From positions 1-43,037 of the forward strand of contig JASHPY010000082.1 of NCBI GenBank assembly GCA_030037855.1: a stretch of DNA of 43,037 bases, written 5' to 3'. Below, piece after piece: positions 32,348 through 43,037 of this stretch. The position numbers and the translations under genes were made by a program. The first letter of the stretch is position 1. Every line of letters starts with the position of its first letter. Below the pieces are notes generated by a model, which did not search any database, had not been told where the DNA came from, and saw only the letters and a list, made by a program, of their open reading frames with translations. The stretch comes from Thermoplasmata archaeon (lineage in GTDB: Archaea; Thermoplasmatota; Thermoplasmata; Lutacidiplasmatales; UBA184).

Positions 32348-32877
32348 GCTCCCGGCTCCGCGGTCGGAGAACGGTCCCGCAGGATCCCGAGCCGTGCCGG
32401 GGCGCCCAGTTCGCGCAGATAGGCCGCGACCGGCTCCGGTACGAGCGGCTCCCACCCCGCACCGCTCGCGAGGCGCGCTCGCACGACCTCGCCCTCGAAC
32501 TTCGCCCGCTCGACGAGCTTCGGGCTCTCCACGGCGTATCCCGCGTCCTCGAACAGGCGACGGGTGAGCGGGTTGTTCGTGTAGATCCGCTCGAACCGGG
32601 GGAGGAGCGACTCCACGTACCTCACCCAGAGCGCGTGGCGGTCGATGTCGGGGATCGGCAACGCGAGGACGCGCTCGACCCGCGCCCCCCCGAGGGCCCG
32701 GTGGATCATCTCGAGGCGCTCGCCGCTCGTGAACGGGTTCTTCCACGTGTACGACGCCTGGGCGCTGCCCACGCCGAGGATCAGCTCGTCATCCGGCCGT
32801 GCGGCGCGGACTTCCCGAACGATCGCGAGGTGACCCAGGTGGAACGGCTGGAACCGACCGACCAGGAGACCCCGCAC
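32344..32877 (-). CDS. nadM: Nicotinamide-nucleotide adenylyltransferase, archaeal type
   Basis: 177 residues. The nucleotidyltransferase signature GRFQPFHLGH (7-16) and ISSTTTR-like C-terminal region replaced by YTNNPLTRRLFEDAGY fit the archaeal NadM family; NPFTSGERLEMIHRAL is another family match. It makes NAD from NMN and ATP in the cytoplasm. The start lies 13 bases after the 78-aa gene, and the end overlaps the trans-sulfuration gene by four bases. Confidence 0.93.
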   Translation of the reverse strand: MRGLLVGRFQPFHLGHLAIVREVRAARPDDELILGVGSAQASYTWKNPFTSGERLEMIHRALGGARVERVLALPIPDIDRHALWVRYVESLLPRFERIYTNNPLTRRLFEDAGYAVESPKLVERAKFEGEVVRARLASGAGWEPLVPEPVAAYLRELGAPARLGILRDRSPTAEPGA

Positions 32878-32890
32878 GGGCCCGTCGATA

Positions 32891-33127
32891 TCACTCGGGG
32901 GTCAAATCTTCCACGTCGTCCAGGAACTCGTCGATGTGCGGACAGCGCGCGGTGAGGTAATGGCGACAGTGCGAGCAGTGCGTGTCGTTCCACGCGGGCC
33001 GGAGCTGGCGGTTGAACTCGTAGCACGGGCGGTTCGTGAACCGCTCCTCGTCGGTCTCGTCCGGGTCCGCGGGGTACGTCGGCGCGGGGAGCGGCGTGTG
33101 CACCGGGCTGCGGAACGTTCCCTTCAC
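32891..33127 (-). CDS. 78-aa cysteine-cluster protein, hypothetical
   Basis: 78 residues from GTG 33127, overlapping the lonB stop by four bases. Pro-rich N-terminus, then TNRPCYEF, then [20 protein letters not shown]: four Cys plus several His, enough for one metal site. The C-terminus is acidic (DVEDLTPE). No family is recognised. Its place between lonB and nadM and the coupled start suggest a conserved small partner; whether of LonB or NadM is unknown. Confidence 0.65.
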   Translation of the reverse strand: MKGTFRSPVHTPLPAPTYPADPDETDEERFTNRPCYEFNRQLRPAWNDTHCSHCRHYLTARCPHIDEFLDDVEDLTPE

Positions 33128-35151
33128 GACCCCGCCGGCCGCCCCGGAGGCGCGGGCGCGTTCACCGTCGGGGGCGGCGGCAGCTCGTCTCCGGATCGGC
33201 TGGTGGCGTGGACCATCGCGGCGAGGCGCTCGAGCAGCGACTCCTTCTTCGAACCCTGGCCGACCAGTGCATACTTCAGCACGTCCCGCAGGGTGCCGAC
33301 CGGGATCACCTCGATCGCGCCGCGGTATCGGGACTCGAGGACGAGGTCGTCGAGGTTGTCCTGAGGGATCAGCACCCGCTTGATGCCCGAATCCGCGGCC
33401 GCTTCGACCTTCGCGGTCACGCCGCCGACCGGGAGCACCTGGCCCCGGACCGAGAGCGAGCCGGTCATCGCCACCGACTGGTCGACCGGCACGCTCTCGA
33501 GCGCGCTGATGACGGCGGTCGCGATCGAGACCGAGGCGCTGTCGCCCTCGACCCCGTCGGACGTCCCGACGAACTGGATGTGGATGTCGTAGCGCGAGAT
33601 GTCCTCGCCCGTGTACTTCTTGATCAGCGCGCTCACGTTCTGCACGGCCTCGCGGGCGATCTCGCCGAGCTTTCCGGTCGCGACCACGACGCCGCCGTCC
33701 CGCGTCTGCGCCGGGGTCACCTCGGCGACGATCGGCAGCACGATGCCCGAGAACTCGGCCATGCCGGTCTGGGCGTTGATCGCCGCGAGCCCGTTCACGA
33801 TCCCGACGGCCGCGCCGTCGGTCGAGAACATCCGGTACTCCTTGCGGCGCTCGATGTACCGATCCGCGATCTGCTGCTCGAGCGAACGGCTCGCGCGCTT
33901 CGCGCGCACGACCTGCTCGGCGTGAACGAGCGGGACGCCCTCCGAGAGCGCGATGTCGCCGGCGACCCGGACGAGGCCCCCGAGCTCGCGAAGCCGAAGG
34001 GTCAGCTGTCCCGAGCGGCCCGAGCGGCGCTGGGCCTCCCGGACGACCTCGAGGACCGCGGCGGTGTCGAAGTGCGGGATCTTCTTGTCCTTGAGGATCT
34101 CCTGCGCGACGAACCGGACGAGCTTCATCCGGTTCTCGTTCGTGTCCGGCATCGTCGTCTTGACGTAGAGCTCGTAGCCGTACCCCCGGATCCGCGAGCG
34201 GAGCGCGGGGTGCATCGTCTGCACGCTGTCGACGTTGCCCGCCGCGACCAGGACGAAGTCGGACGGGACCGGTTCGGTCTTCACCATCGCGCCGGCCGAG
34301 CGCTCCGACTGGCCGACGATCGGGAACTTGCGCTCCTGGAGCGCGGTGAGCAGCGAGTGCTGGCTCTCGATCTTGAGCAGGTTGATCTCGTCGATGAACA
34401 GCACCCCGCCGTTCGCGCGGTGGATCGCGCCGACCTCGACCCGGTCGTGGGGGGGCGTCTCGAGCCCGCCGGACTGGAACGGGTCGTGCTTCACGTCGCC
34501 GAGGAGCGCGCCGGCGTGCGCGCCGGTGGCGTCAACGAACGGAGGGCGGTCGTCCGGCGTGTGGGAGACGAGGAGCTTCGCGACCCCGACCCCCGACTCG
34601 TTCCGACCGCCCGAGAAGCGTACGACGGCGTAGATGATGAACACGATCAGAATCCCGATCAGGAGCGCCGTGAGGTCCTTCTCTTCGATCACGATGTAGA
34701 GCGTGATCGCGAAGACCGCCAGCGCGAGCACGATGAACAGGATCGTCCGCTGCTCCTTCTTCTGCGCCGCCTCGAGCTTCTGGGCCGCGACGATCTCCTT
34801 GCCCTTCCCCGCCGGCACGACCCGGATCTTCGGCTCGTTCGAGTCTTCGTTATTCGGGTAGGCGAGGATGTCCTGGAGCTGCTCCTTCGGCAGGAAGTCG
34901 GTCATCGCCCGCGCGAGCATGCTCTTGCCCGTTCCGGGCTCGCCGATCAGCATCATGTGCCGCTTTTGGGTCGCGGCCTTGCGCGCGACCTCGACGGCCT
35001 CGTCCTGCCCGATCACCTGGTCGAGCAGGCGCGGCGGCACCTCGATCTGCGCCGTCGACTGGAACGGGAGATTGCGACCCCACTCATCGAGGTCGGCCGC
35101 GACGACCGGCTCCGGGGCTGGGTTCGACGGTGTGTCCGCGCCTTCTGCCAT
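33124..35151 (-). CDS. lonB: Membrane-bound archaeal Lon protease (LonB)
   Basis: 675 residues. AAA+ module with Walker A GEPGTGKS (70-77), two transmembrane helices inserted in it (about 137-154 and 160-178), Walker [13 protein letters not shown], then the S16 protease domain. There the catalytic Ser is in [11 protein letters not shown] and the Lys in [10 protein letters not shown]. This is the archaeal B-type Lon: no N-terminal LAN domain, membrane-tethered, degrading misfolded proteins with ATP. It is the first gene of a four-gene operon. GATTTATAGA (35208-35217) predicts a leader of about 34 bases that holds a hairpin. Confidence 0.96.
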   Translation of the reverse strand: MAEGADTPSNPAPEPVVAADLDEWGRNLPFQSTAQIEVPPRLLDQVIGQDEAVEVARKAATQKRHMMLIGEPGTGKSMLARAMTDFLPKEQLQDILAYPNNEDSNEPKIRVVPAGKGKEIVAAQKLEAAQKKEQRTILFIVLALAVFAITLYIVIEEKDLTALLIGILIVFIIYAVVRFSGGRNESGVGVAKLLVSHTPDDRPPFVDATGAHAGALLGDVKHDPFQSGGLETPPHDRVEVGAIHRANGGVLFIDEINLLKIESQHSLLTALQERKFPIVGQSERSAGAMVKTEPVPSDFVLVAAGNVDSVQTMHPALRSRIRGYGYELYVKTTMPDTNENRMKLVRFVAQEILKDKKIPHFDTAAVLEVVREAQRRSGRSGQLTLRLRELGGLVRVAGDIALSEGVPLVHAEQVVRAKRASRSLEQQIADRYIERRKEYRMFSTDGAAVGIVNGLAAINAQTGMAEFSGIVLPIVAEVTPAQTRDGGVVVATGKLGEIAREAVQNVSALIKKYTGEDISRYDIHIQFVGTSDGVEGDSASVSIATAVISALESVPVDQSVAMTGSLSVRGQVLPVGGVTAKVEAAADSGIKRVLIPQDNLDDLVLESRYRGAIEVIPVGTLRDVLKYALVGQGSKKESLLERLAAMVHATSRSGDELPPPPTVNAPAPPGRPAGS

Positions 35152-35163
35152 GCCGGCGCCTGG

Positions 35164-35179
35164 ACCCGGAAGACCGGGT
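35164..35179 (-). promoter_or_regulatory. Hairpin in the lonB mRNA leader
   Basis: acccgg (35164-35169) and ccgggt (35174-35179) pair perfectly around a four-base loop, 13 bases before the lonB ATG and just after the transcription start predicted from the TATA box. It could modulate translation or stability; no ribosome binding site is visible in the remaining leader. Confidence 0.4.
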
Positions 35180-35207
35180 GGTTCGCCGACCGAACTATGC
35201 GGAGGTC

Positions 35208-35217
35208 TCTATAAATC
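35208..35217 (-). promoter_or_regulatory. TATA-like box for the lonB operon
   Basis: GATTTATAGA on the minus strand, one of the best TATA matches in the window. It lies 57-66 bases before ATG 35151, so lonB is one of the few genes here with a predicted 5' leader. Confidence 0.6.
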
Positions 35218-35333
35218 ACTTAGGGGAAACCGGGGCCACCTCGCCCCCGGAGACGGCGAAGTTTTCGGGCCGGATCGTCGGCCGTAGGTCCTTCGTTATC
35301 TATCGACCCGGGCTCCGTGGCCGGGACTCCCCT

Positions 35334-36215
35334 GTGACCGACCGCTTGGACGGAAAACCGGTCGCGGCGGCGATCGACGCTCGCACCCGGGACGCCGTCC
35401 GGGCCGGCGCGCCGCCCTCGCTCGTCAGCGTCCATCGCGGCGTCGACAGCCCGTTCCGCTTCTACCTGCGACGGCAGGCACGAGCGGCGGAGTCGGTCGG
35501 GGTCGCCTTCCGCGAAGCCGCCCTCGGGCCGACCGACGGCCCCGAAGAGCTGGTCGCCCGCCTCCGGGAGCTCGACCGGGACCCGTCGGTCCACGCGGTC
35601 CTCCTCGAGCACCCGCTCCCCGCCCCGTTCGACTTCCGCCGCGCGATCTCCGAACTGCGGCCGGAAAAGGACGTCGACGGAGTCGGGGCCGTGAACCTCG
35701 GCCGCCTGGTCTCGCAACGGCCGACCCACGTCCCCGCGGTCGCCCGAGCGGCGATCGCGATCGCCCGGCACTATCGGCTGCCGCTCGAGGGCGAGCCGGT
35801 CGCGGTGATCGGCCGGTCGGAGACCGTCGGCCTGCCGCTCGCGATCTGCCTCGCGGGGCGCGCCGAGGGGATGCACGCGACCGTGACGATCGCCCACTCG
35901 CGCACCCGGGACCTCGGGAGGTCGCTCGCCGGCGCGCGAACGATCTTCTCCTGCGTCGGGCAGCCGGGGCTGCTCGACCGTGAGGTCGTTCCCGAAGGCG
36001 CCGCGATCGTCGACGTCGGCCTCTCGAGCGTTCCGGACGCGGCGGCGAAGGGCGGTTTCCGCGCGGCCGGCGACGCCGACCCCGTGGTGCTCGACGGGTG
36101 GGCGTCCGCCCTCTCGCCCGTGCCCGGCGGGGTCGGGCCGGTGACGGTCGCGGAGCTGATGTCGAGCGCCGTACGCGCCCGGGACCTGCTCGCCCGTGGG
36201 GGAAGCTCGGGGTGA
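35334..36215 (+). CDS. folD: FolD-type methylenetetrahydrofolate dehydrogenase, cyclohydrolase residues altered
   Basis: 293 residues from GTG 35334; the track ORF runs back through the divergent lonB promoter. Dehydrogenase features are present: VIGRSETVGLPLAICL, IAHSRT, a CVGQPGL segment and a C-terminal PVPGGVGPVTVAELM. Tyr44 and Asp115 of the folate site are kept, but the catalytic Lys (Lys54 of E. coli FolD) aligns with Gln48, and the following Gln (Gln98 in E. coli) aligns with Glu92. The family makes methenyl- and 10-formyl-THF. GTTATCTAT lies 31-39 bases upstream. Confidence 0.9.
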   Translation: MTDRLDGKPVAAAIDARTRDAVRAGAPPSLVSVHRGVDSPFRFYLRRQARAAESVGVAFREAALGPTDGPEELVARLRELDRDPSVHAVLLEHPLPAPFDFRRAISELRPEKDVDGVGAVNLGRLVSQRPTHVPAVARAAIAIARHYRLPLEGEPVAVIGRSETVGLPLAICLAGRAEGMHATVTIAHSRTRDLGRSLAGARTIFSCVGQPGLLDREVVPEGAAIVDVGLSSVPDAAAKGGFRAAGDADPVVLDGWASALSPVPGGVGPVTVAELMSSAVRARDLLARGGSSG

Positions 36216-36568
36216 ACGCGCGCGCCGCGCCCCGCGCGATCGCGAAGCCCCTGCTTCACTGCCGCGACTGCCCGATGTGGTACGGGGCGGAGGACGGCGG
36301 CTGGGGTCCGTGCTCCATCAAGCACCGCCGGGGCGACCGGCGGTACCTCACGTGGGGAGGCCACGAGTGCGACGAAGGCTACGTCCCGCCGACCACGGCG
36401 CCGGTCTTGACGCGCGCGGACGAGTTGAGCGGATTGCGCTCGACCTCGAGGGCATCCTCGGTCGGGTACACCTCGACCTCGAACGCCGGCCAGGGCAGTC
36501 GGCGCGCGACCCGCCGGAGGCGCTCGGGACCGAGCTCGAGGCGACGGCGTTCCGCGTCCCGTCGGTAG
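36212..36568 (+). CDS. Small cysteine-rich protein, hypothetical
   Basis: GTG 36212 overlaps the folD stop (GTGA), indicating translational coupling. The N-terminal 65 residues carry LLHCRDCPMWYG, GPCSIKHRRGD and GGHECDEGY, a four-Cys metal-site pattern. After PPTTAPVL the frame continues 55 residues of Arg/Ser-rich sequence that is antisense to the 3' end of the radical SAM gene. The real protein may be only the N-terminal part, with a frameshift or readthrough explaining the tail. Confidence 0.5.
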   Translation: MNARAAPRAIAKPLLHCRDCPMWYGAEDGGWGPCSIKHRRGDRRYLTWGGHECDEGYVPPTTAPVLTRADELSGLRSTSRASSVGYTSTSNAGQGSRRATRRRRSGPSSRRRRSASRR

Positions 36569-37518
36569 TCACCGGGCCCGAGTCCCGCCGCGCGCACGGC
36601 CCGGGCGCTCCAGCGGGCGAAGTCTCCGCCGTGGGGCGCTTCGACGACCCCGAGGACGACCGTACCGTCCTCCGTGCGGAGCGCGAACTCGGGGGCGGTC
36701 CGTTCGGCGCGCCGCAGGAGGCGCTGGCGGAGCTGCACGCTGTCCTTGAAGCGCGACGAGCAGTAGTGGACCGGCACCGACAGCCGGGTCTCCCGAACGA
36801 TGCGCTCGGCGACCGCCCGGCTGCCGCGGACCCCCCAGCCGTTCCGGGGGTCGACGCGGTAGCCTCGCGCGTGGAGCGCGTCCTCGTTCGTCTCGGAGAA
36901 CTCGAGCTCGTTCAGGTTCACGAAGTCGACACCGATCCGGTCGAGCGCGACCAGGAGTCGCCGCAGCTCCGCCTCCTTCTCGGGGAGCACCGGGATCTCG
37001 ACCCCGCGACGGATCCCCCAGTCGGGCGCCGCTTCGAGGACCGCGCGATACGCGCCCCCGCCGGCCGAGAGCGGCCCCCACAGGTAGTGCGGGATGTGGA
37101 GCCGAAACTCGTCGAGGCCCGCCGCCGCCAGGCGCCGGAGCTTCTCGGGATTCGGCTCGTGCGTGTAGAGATGGATGTGGTGGTCTCCGCCGAACTCGCT
37201 CTTCAAGAGGCGAACGTAGTGCTCGACCCGGTCGACGACCCCGAGCGGGTCCCCGCCGGTGATCCCGGTGCCGGCCGCACCGATCGCGCGGGCTTCCGCG
37301 AGCACGTCGGAGTCCGAGGTCACGCGTCGCTCGTTCGCGTAGACGACGTCGATCTGGTTGCGCGTCGGGGAGACCGGGCAGTAGAAGCAGCGGAAACGGC
37401 AGAGGCCCGTGACGAACAGCACCATCTTCCGCCCCTCCTTGCACTGCACGCAGGCCGGGGAGAGGTCGCCCCGGTAGCTCGACGCCATCGGCAGGAGGTG
37501 AAGGCCGCCGGGATCCAT
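36379..37518 (-). CDS. Radical SAM protein (COG2108-like)
   Basis: 379 residues from ATG 37518. The radical SAM motif CRFRCFYC (C-x3-C-x2-C) is preceded by CVQCKEGRK, an extra N-terminal Cys pair. It is followed by GTGITGGDPLG, which fits the SAM-binding glycine motif, and a barrel of beta strands. The arrangement resembles the archaeal group related to pyruvate-formate-lyase activases (COG2108), whose substrate is unknown. CTTTTAC lies 27-33 bases upstream. It is divergent from psmA. Confidence 0.85.
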   Translation of the reverse strand: MDPGGLHLLPMASSYRGDLSPACVQCKEGRKMVLFVTGLCRFRCFYCPVSPTRNQIDVVYANERRVTSDSDVLAEARAIGAAGTGITGGDPLGVVDRVEHYVRLLKSEFGGDHHIHLYTHEPNPEKLRRLAAAGLDEFRLHIPHYLWGPLSAGGGAYRAVLEAAPDWGIRRGVEIPVLPEKEAELRRLLVALDRIGVDFVNLNELEFSETNEDALHARGYRVDPRNGWGVRGSRAVAERIVRETRLSVPVHYCSSRFKDSVQLRQRLLRRAERTAPEFALRTEDGTVVLGVVEAPHGGDFARWSARAVRAAGLGPGDYRRDAERRRLELGPERLRRVARRLPWPAFEVEVYPTEDALEVERNPLNSSARVKTGAVVGGT

Positions 37519-37544
37519 CGGACGGGACGGACGGAGCCCCCTCG

Positions 37545-37551
37545 GTAAAAG
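37545..37551 (-). promoter_or_regulatory. TATA-like box for the radical SAM gene
   Basis: CTTTTAC on the minus strand, 27-33 bases before ATG 37518. Confidence 0.55.
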
Positions 37552-37664
37552 CGTTGCCGGACGCCGACGGGACCGCCACGAGTTCGGCGGCGGTGCGACG
37601 CTCGCGCTCTTCCGGTGGTGGCCGGACGCCACCAAGTGAGACCGAGGAACGGTCGGGGCGCAGG

Positions 37665-37706
37665 TTCAAATCCCCCGCCCGGCTGGGCGCGGCCGACTCC
37701 GGAGGG
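37665..37706 (+). promoter_or_regulatory. psmA promoter and ribosome binding site
   Basis: TTCAAATC (37665-37672) is the only AT patch upstream of psmA. GGAGGG (37701-37706) lies 7 bases before ATG 37714, a good Shine-Dalgarno and unusual here because most neighbours look leaderless. Together they predict a leader of about 20 bases. Confidence 0.5.
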
Positions 37707-37713
37707 ACTTCGC

Positions 37714-38472
37714 ATGGAGATGCAACCCGGTCAGATGGCGTACGACCGCGCGAGCACCGTCTTCTCGCCCGACGGCCGTCTGTTCCAGGTCGAGTACGCG
37801 CTGCAGGCGATCCAGATGGGAGGGACCGCGGTCGCGGTCACGTACGACACCGGGATCGTCTTCGTCGCGTTCCGTAACCTTCCGGTGAGTTCGCTCGCCG
37901 ACGCGGGCTCGGTCGAGAAGAGCTTCGCGGTCGATACCGGGTTGGGCTGCGTCACCGCCGGCCTGATCGCGGACTCGCGCGTGCTCGTCGAGTTTCTGCG
38001 GGTCGAAGCGCAGCGGCACCGCCTGACGTTCGGCGAACCGGCGCCGTACACCGTGCTCGGCCACGCGCTCGGCACGCTGCTCCAGCAGTTCACGCAGTTC
38101 GGTGGCACGCGCCCGTTCGCGGTGTCGCTGCTTCTCGGCGGCTTCAACGGCCGGACCCCCGGGCTCGTCGAGCTCGACCCGAGCGGCGCGACGATCGGCT
38201 GGCGCGCCTACGCGATCGGACGCAACCGCCGGGCGGTCGCGGACTACCTCGAGGAGAAGGTCAGCGACAAGCTCGACGAGGAGGCCGCGTTCAAGCTCGC
38301 CGTCCAGGCGGTCGCCGAGGGTTCGCCCACCCCGTTCCAGCCCGAGGCGCTGGACGCGGCGATCCTCGAGCCGGACATTGACCTCCGCCGGCTGCCGTCG
38401 TCCGAGGTCGCCCGCCGCGTGCAGGGGCTCCCGTTCGTCGGGACCCCCGAAAAGAAGTCGAACGGCCGCTGA
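37714..38472 (+). CDS. psmA: 20S proteasome alpha subunit
   Basis: 252 residues from ATG 37714; 33 residues of the track ORF upstream are non-coding. The alpha-type N-terminal signature YDRASTVFSPDGRLFQVEYALQAI is present, followed by the Ntn fold with GLIADSRVLVEFLRVEAQRHR and an alpha-helical C-terminus. Alpha rings gate the proteolytic chamber formed by beta subunits; no beta gene lies in this window. The C-terminal half (DYLEEKVSDKLDEEAAFKLAVQAV) is standard. Confidence 0.95.
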   Translation: MEMQPGQMAYDRASTVFSPDGRLFQVEYALQAIQMGGTAVAVTYDTGIVFVAFRNLPVSSLADAGSVEKSFAVDTGLGCVTAGLIADSRVLVEFLRVEAQRHRLTFGEPAPYTVLGHALGTLLQQFTQFGGTRPFAVSLLLGGFNGRTPGLVELDPSGATIGWRAYAIGRNRRAVADYLEEKVSDKLDEEAAFKLAVQAVAEGSPTPFQPEALDAAILEPDIDLRRLPSSEVARRVQGLPFVGTPEKKSNGR

Positions 38473-38539
38473 TCGGCGACGGGGGCGTCCGTCACCGGCC
38501 CGAGGCGCGGACGCACGACGATGCGACGCGCGGGCGGCT

Positions 38540-40263
38540 CTAGCTTCCCGCGGGCCGCGCGCCGGCTCGGGCCGCGTCTTCGAACTCCTCGCGCAGTCGC
38601 ATCCGTCGCCGGGTCCGATGGTACGTGACCGCGAAGCGGTGCGACTCGTCGCGGACCGCGCGCAACAGAAGCATCGGCGGCGCGTTCGGGTTCGGCTTGA
38701 GCGGCGTCGCACGGTCCGGCACGTACACCTCCTCTTCCCGCTTGGCGAGACCGACCGCGGGGATCCGCTCGGTGAGCCCGAGCGCCGCGAGCGAGGCGAG
38801 GGCCGCGGAGAGTTGGCCGGCCCCGCCGTCGATCAGGAGGAGGTCGGGGAGCGGCTCCGACTCCGCCAGGCGGCGCAGGTAGCGACGCCGCACGACCTCC
38901 GCGACCATCGCGAAGTCGTTCATCCCGGGCACGGTGCGGATCCGGAACCTCCGGTATTCGGAGCGCTTCGGCAGGCCCCGCTCGAAGACCACCAGCGACC
39001 CGACCGCTTCCGCGCCCTGGAAGATCGAGATGTCGACGCCCTCGATCCGGTTCGGGATCGTCGGCAGCGTGAGGAGCGACTGGAGCGCCACGAGGACCTC
39101 GCGCGGCGCGGGGCGGGGGACGACCTGGTCGACCGTCGCCCGCGCGAGCCGCTCGGCGAGGCGGCCGAGCGCGGCGTACCGGCCGGTCGGCCGGAACTGG
39201 ACCTCCACGCCCCGGGCGCCGAACAGCTCGTCGAGCGTCGAGTCGATGGCGGCGGGCCGCGGGCCGACGACGTAGATCCGGTCCGGGAGCTCGAGCCGCC
39301 CGCCGTAGTACTGGCTGAGGAACTGGCGAAGGACCTCGCCCGGGTCCGGCATGTCGTCCGGCGGGATCGCGACCAGGTGCGGCTCGGTCCCGCGGACCTC
39401 GCCCTCGTCGACGTGGACGAGCCCCACGGCGACGCGCAGGGTCGCGGCGTCCTGCGGGAACGCGAGCGCGAGCACGTCCGCCCGCGCCGACCCGCGGCCG
39501 AGCACCGACTGCCGCTGGGCGAGCGCGCCGAGCCCCTGGAGCGCGTCGCGGAGCAGCGCGGCCCGTTCGAACTCCTCCTGCGCCGCCGCGCGGTGCATCT
39601 CCGCCTCGACCTCGCCGCGGACGAGCGACGCCTGACCCCGGAGGATCCCGACCGCCCGGTCGACCCGTTCGCGATACTCCGCGGCCCCGATCGCGCCGAT
39701 GCACGGCGCGCTGCAGACCTGGAGATGGTAGTACAGGCACGCCTGCTTGGGGAGTCGGACGCAGCGGCGCAACCGGAACAGGTCGCCGAGGAGGCGCTCG
39801 ACCCCGCGGGCCTCCCGCGCGCTCGTGTACGGCCCGAAGAGGAGCGTGCCGGGCCGGCGCCGCGGCCGCCGGACGAGGAGGATCCGCGGGTACTCCTCGC
39901 CCGCGGTGACCGCGAGATACGGGTAGCTCTTGTCGTCCTTCAGGAGCACGTTGTACGGGGGCTGGTGCTGCTTGACGAGGCTCGCCTCGAGCAGGAGCGC
40001 CTCGCGCTCGGTCGCCGTCGGGACGAACTCGACGCTCGCGCTCTGCGCGACGATCGTGCCGTCCTTCTCGATCTTGGCCCGCAGGTGGTCGAGGACCCGG
40101 CGGCGGAGGCTGCGGGCCTTCCCGACGTAGATGACCTCGCCCCGCGGCGAGCGGAACAGGTAGACGCCCGGAGCGTCCGGTCCGGTCCGGAACCCTTCGC
40201 CCGTGGCGGCCGCGAGCTGGCTGGCCGGCACGAACGCCGGGAGCTCGGGGCCCCGCCCCTCGC

Positions 40264-40267
<4 letters not shown>
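38540..40267 (-). CDS. uvrC: Excinuclease ABC subunit C, lacking the C-terminal HhH domain
   Basis: 575 residues from ATG 40267; the track ORF extends into uvrA and is rejected. The GIY-YIG nuclease domain (PGVYLF, VIYVGKARSLRRRV; Glu94 in LLLEASLVK) comes first, then the Cys-rich CLYYHLQVCSAPC, a UVR-like motif near 215-250 and an RNase H-like endonuclease domain (GVDISIFQGAEAVGSLVVF, LLLIDGGAGQLSAAL, RDESHRFAVTYHR). The protein stops about 20 residues after the last motif, so the usual helix-hairpin-helix pair is missing. It makes both incisions in nucleotide excision repair and overlaps uvrA by four bases. Confidence 0.93.

Positions 40268-43037
<2,770 letters not shown>

Noticed and set aside
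33208-35214. 668-aa plus-strand ORF
   Set aside because: It is fully antisense to lonB, with low-complexity charged sequence and no motif.
37554-37690. Possible complete tRNA gene before psmA
   Set aside because: No acceptor 5' strand matches GCCCGGC, the T-stem has two mismatches, and the anticodon-like loop lacks U33. The B-box match also works as the psmA TATA region.

Overview
The window is very GC-rich, gene-dense archaeal chromosome. It most likely comes from a high-GC member of the Thermoplasmatota; that placement is my inference from gene content, not from a search. Archaeal markers are a membrane-anchored LonB protease, a proteasome alpha subunit, an archaeal-type NMN adenylyltransferase, an RPA/SOSS-B-like OB-fold protein, tandem C2H2 zinc fingers, a double-HTH AsnC-like regulator and tRNA-Thr(CGT) with a U discriminator base. 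Many genes have a TATA-like AT patch about 21-34 bases before the start codon and no Shine-Dalgarno, so leaderless transcription looks common. Genes are packed tightly, with seven 4-base ATGA/GTGA overlaps. No stretch longer than about 215 bases lacks a gene. I see no insertion sequence, CRISPR array, integrase, phage gene or rRNA.

Layout. 1-4580: small and accessory genes (zinc-ribbon fragment, membrane protein, MOSC protein, DUF1801-like protein, GNAT, DUF4760-like protein, two hypotheticals). 4596-7620: ferredoxin-reductase-like flavoprotein, divergent EamA transporter and FMN-dependent alpha-hydroxy-acid oxidase. 7697-14505: 7-TM protein, SAM methyltransferase, GNAT, M3 oligopeptidase, 2-TM protein, SRPBCC protein and GltD-like oxidoreductase. 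14531-16821: OB-fold protein, GTP cyclohydrolase II, two tiny zinc proteins and a membrane DUF4760-like protein. 16844-22294: DUF429 protein, membrane and hypothetical proteins, GyrI-like protein, HtrA-like protease, winged-helix regulator and PH-like/zinc-ribbon protein.

22340-28366: an AlkD-like HEAT protein translationally coupled to an M2 (angiotensin-converting-enzyme family) peptidase; a divergent two-gene micro-operon whose first start codon sits inside a strong hairpin; RNase HI; a zinc-ribbon membrane protein; cyclophilin; and a two-gene membrane operon. 28581-31066: AsnC-like regulator, DinB-like and NTF2-like proteins, tRNA-Thr. 31094-35151: a minus-strand operon lonB - 78-aa Cys protein - nadM - trans-sulfuration enzyme. 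35334-38472: folD with altered cyclohydrolase residues, a small Cys protein, a radical SAM protein and psmA. 38540-43037: overlapping uvrA-uvrC (uvrA runs off the window; UvrC lacks the usual C-terminal HhH domain).

Themes are protein turnover (LonB, proteasome, HtrA, M3, M2, cyclophilin), DNA repair (UvrA/C, AlkD-like, RNase HI, OB-fold protein) and cofactor metabolism (RibA, NadM, FolD). I did not find a large, clearly novel multi-gene system. The best leads are the archaeal M2 peptidase unit, the 25.0-25.4 kb micro-operon with its start-codon hairpin, the FolD active-site swap and the truncated UvrC.
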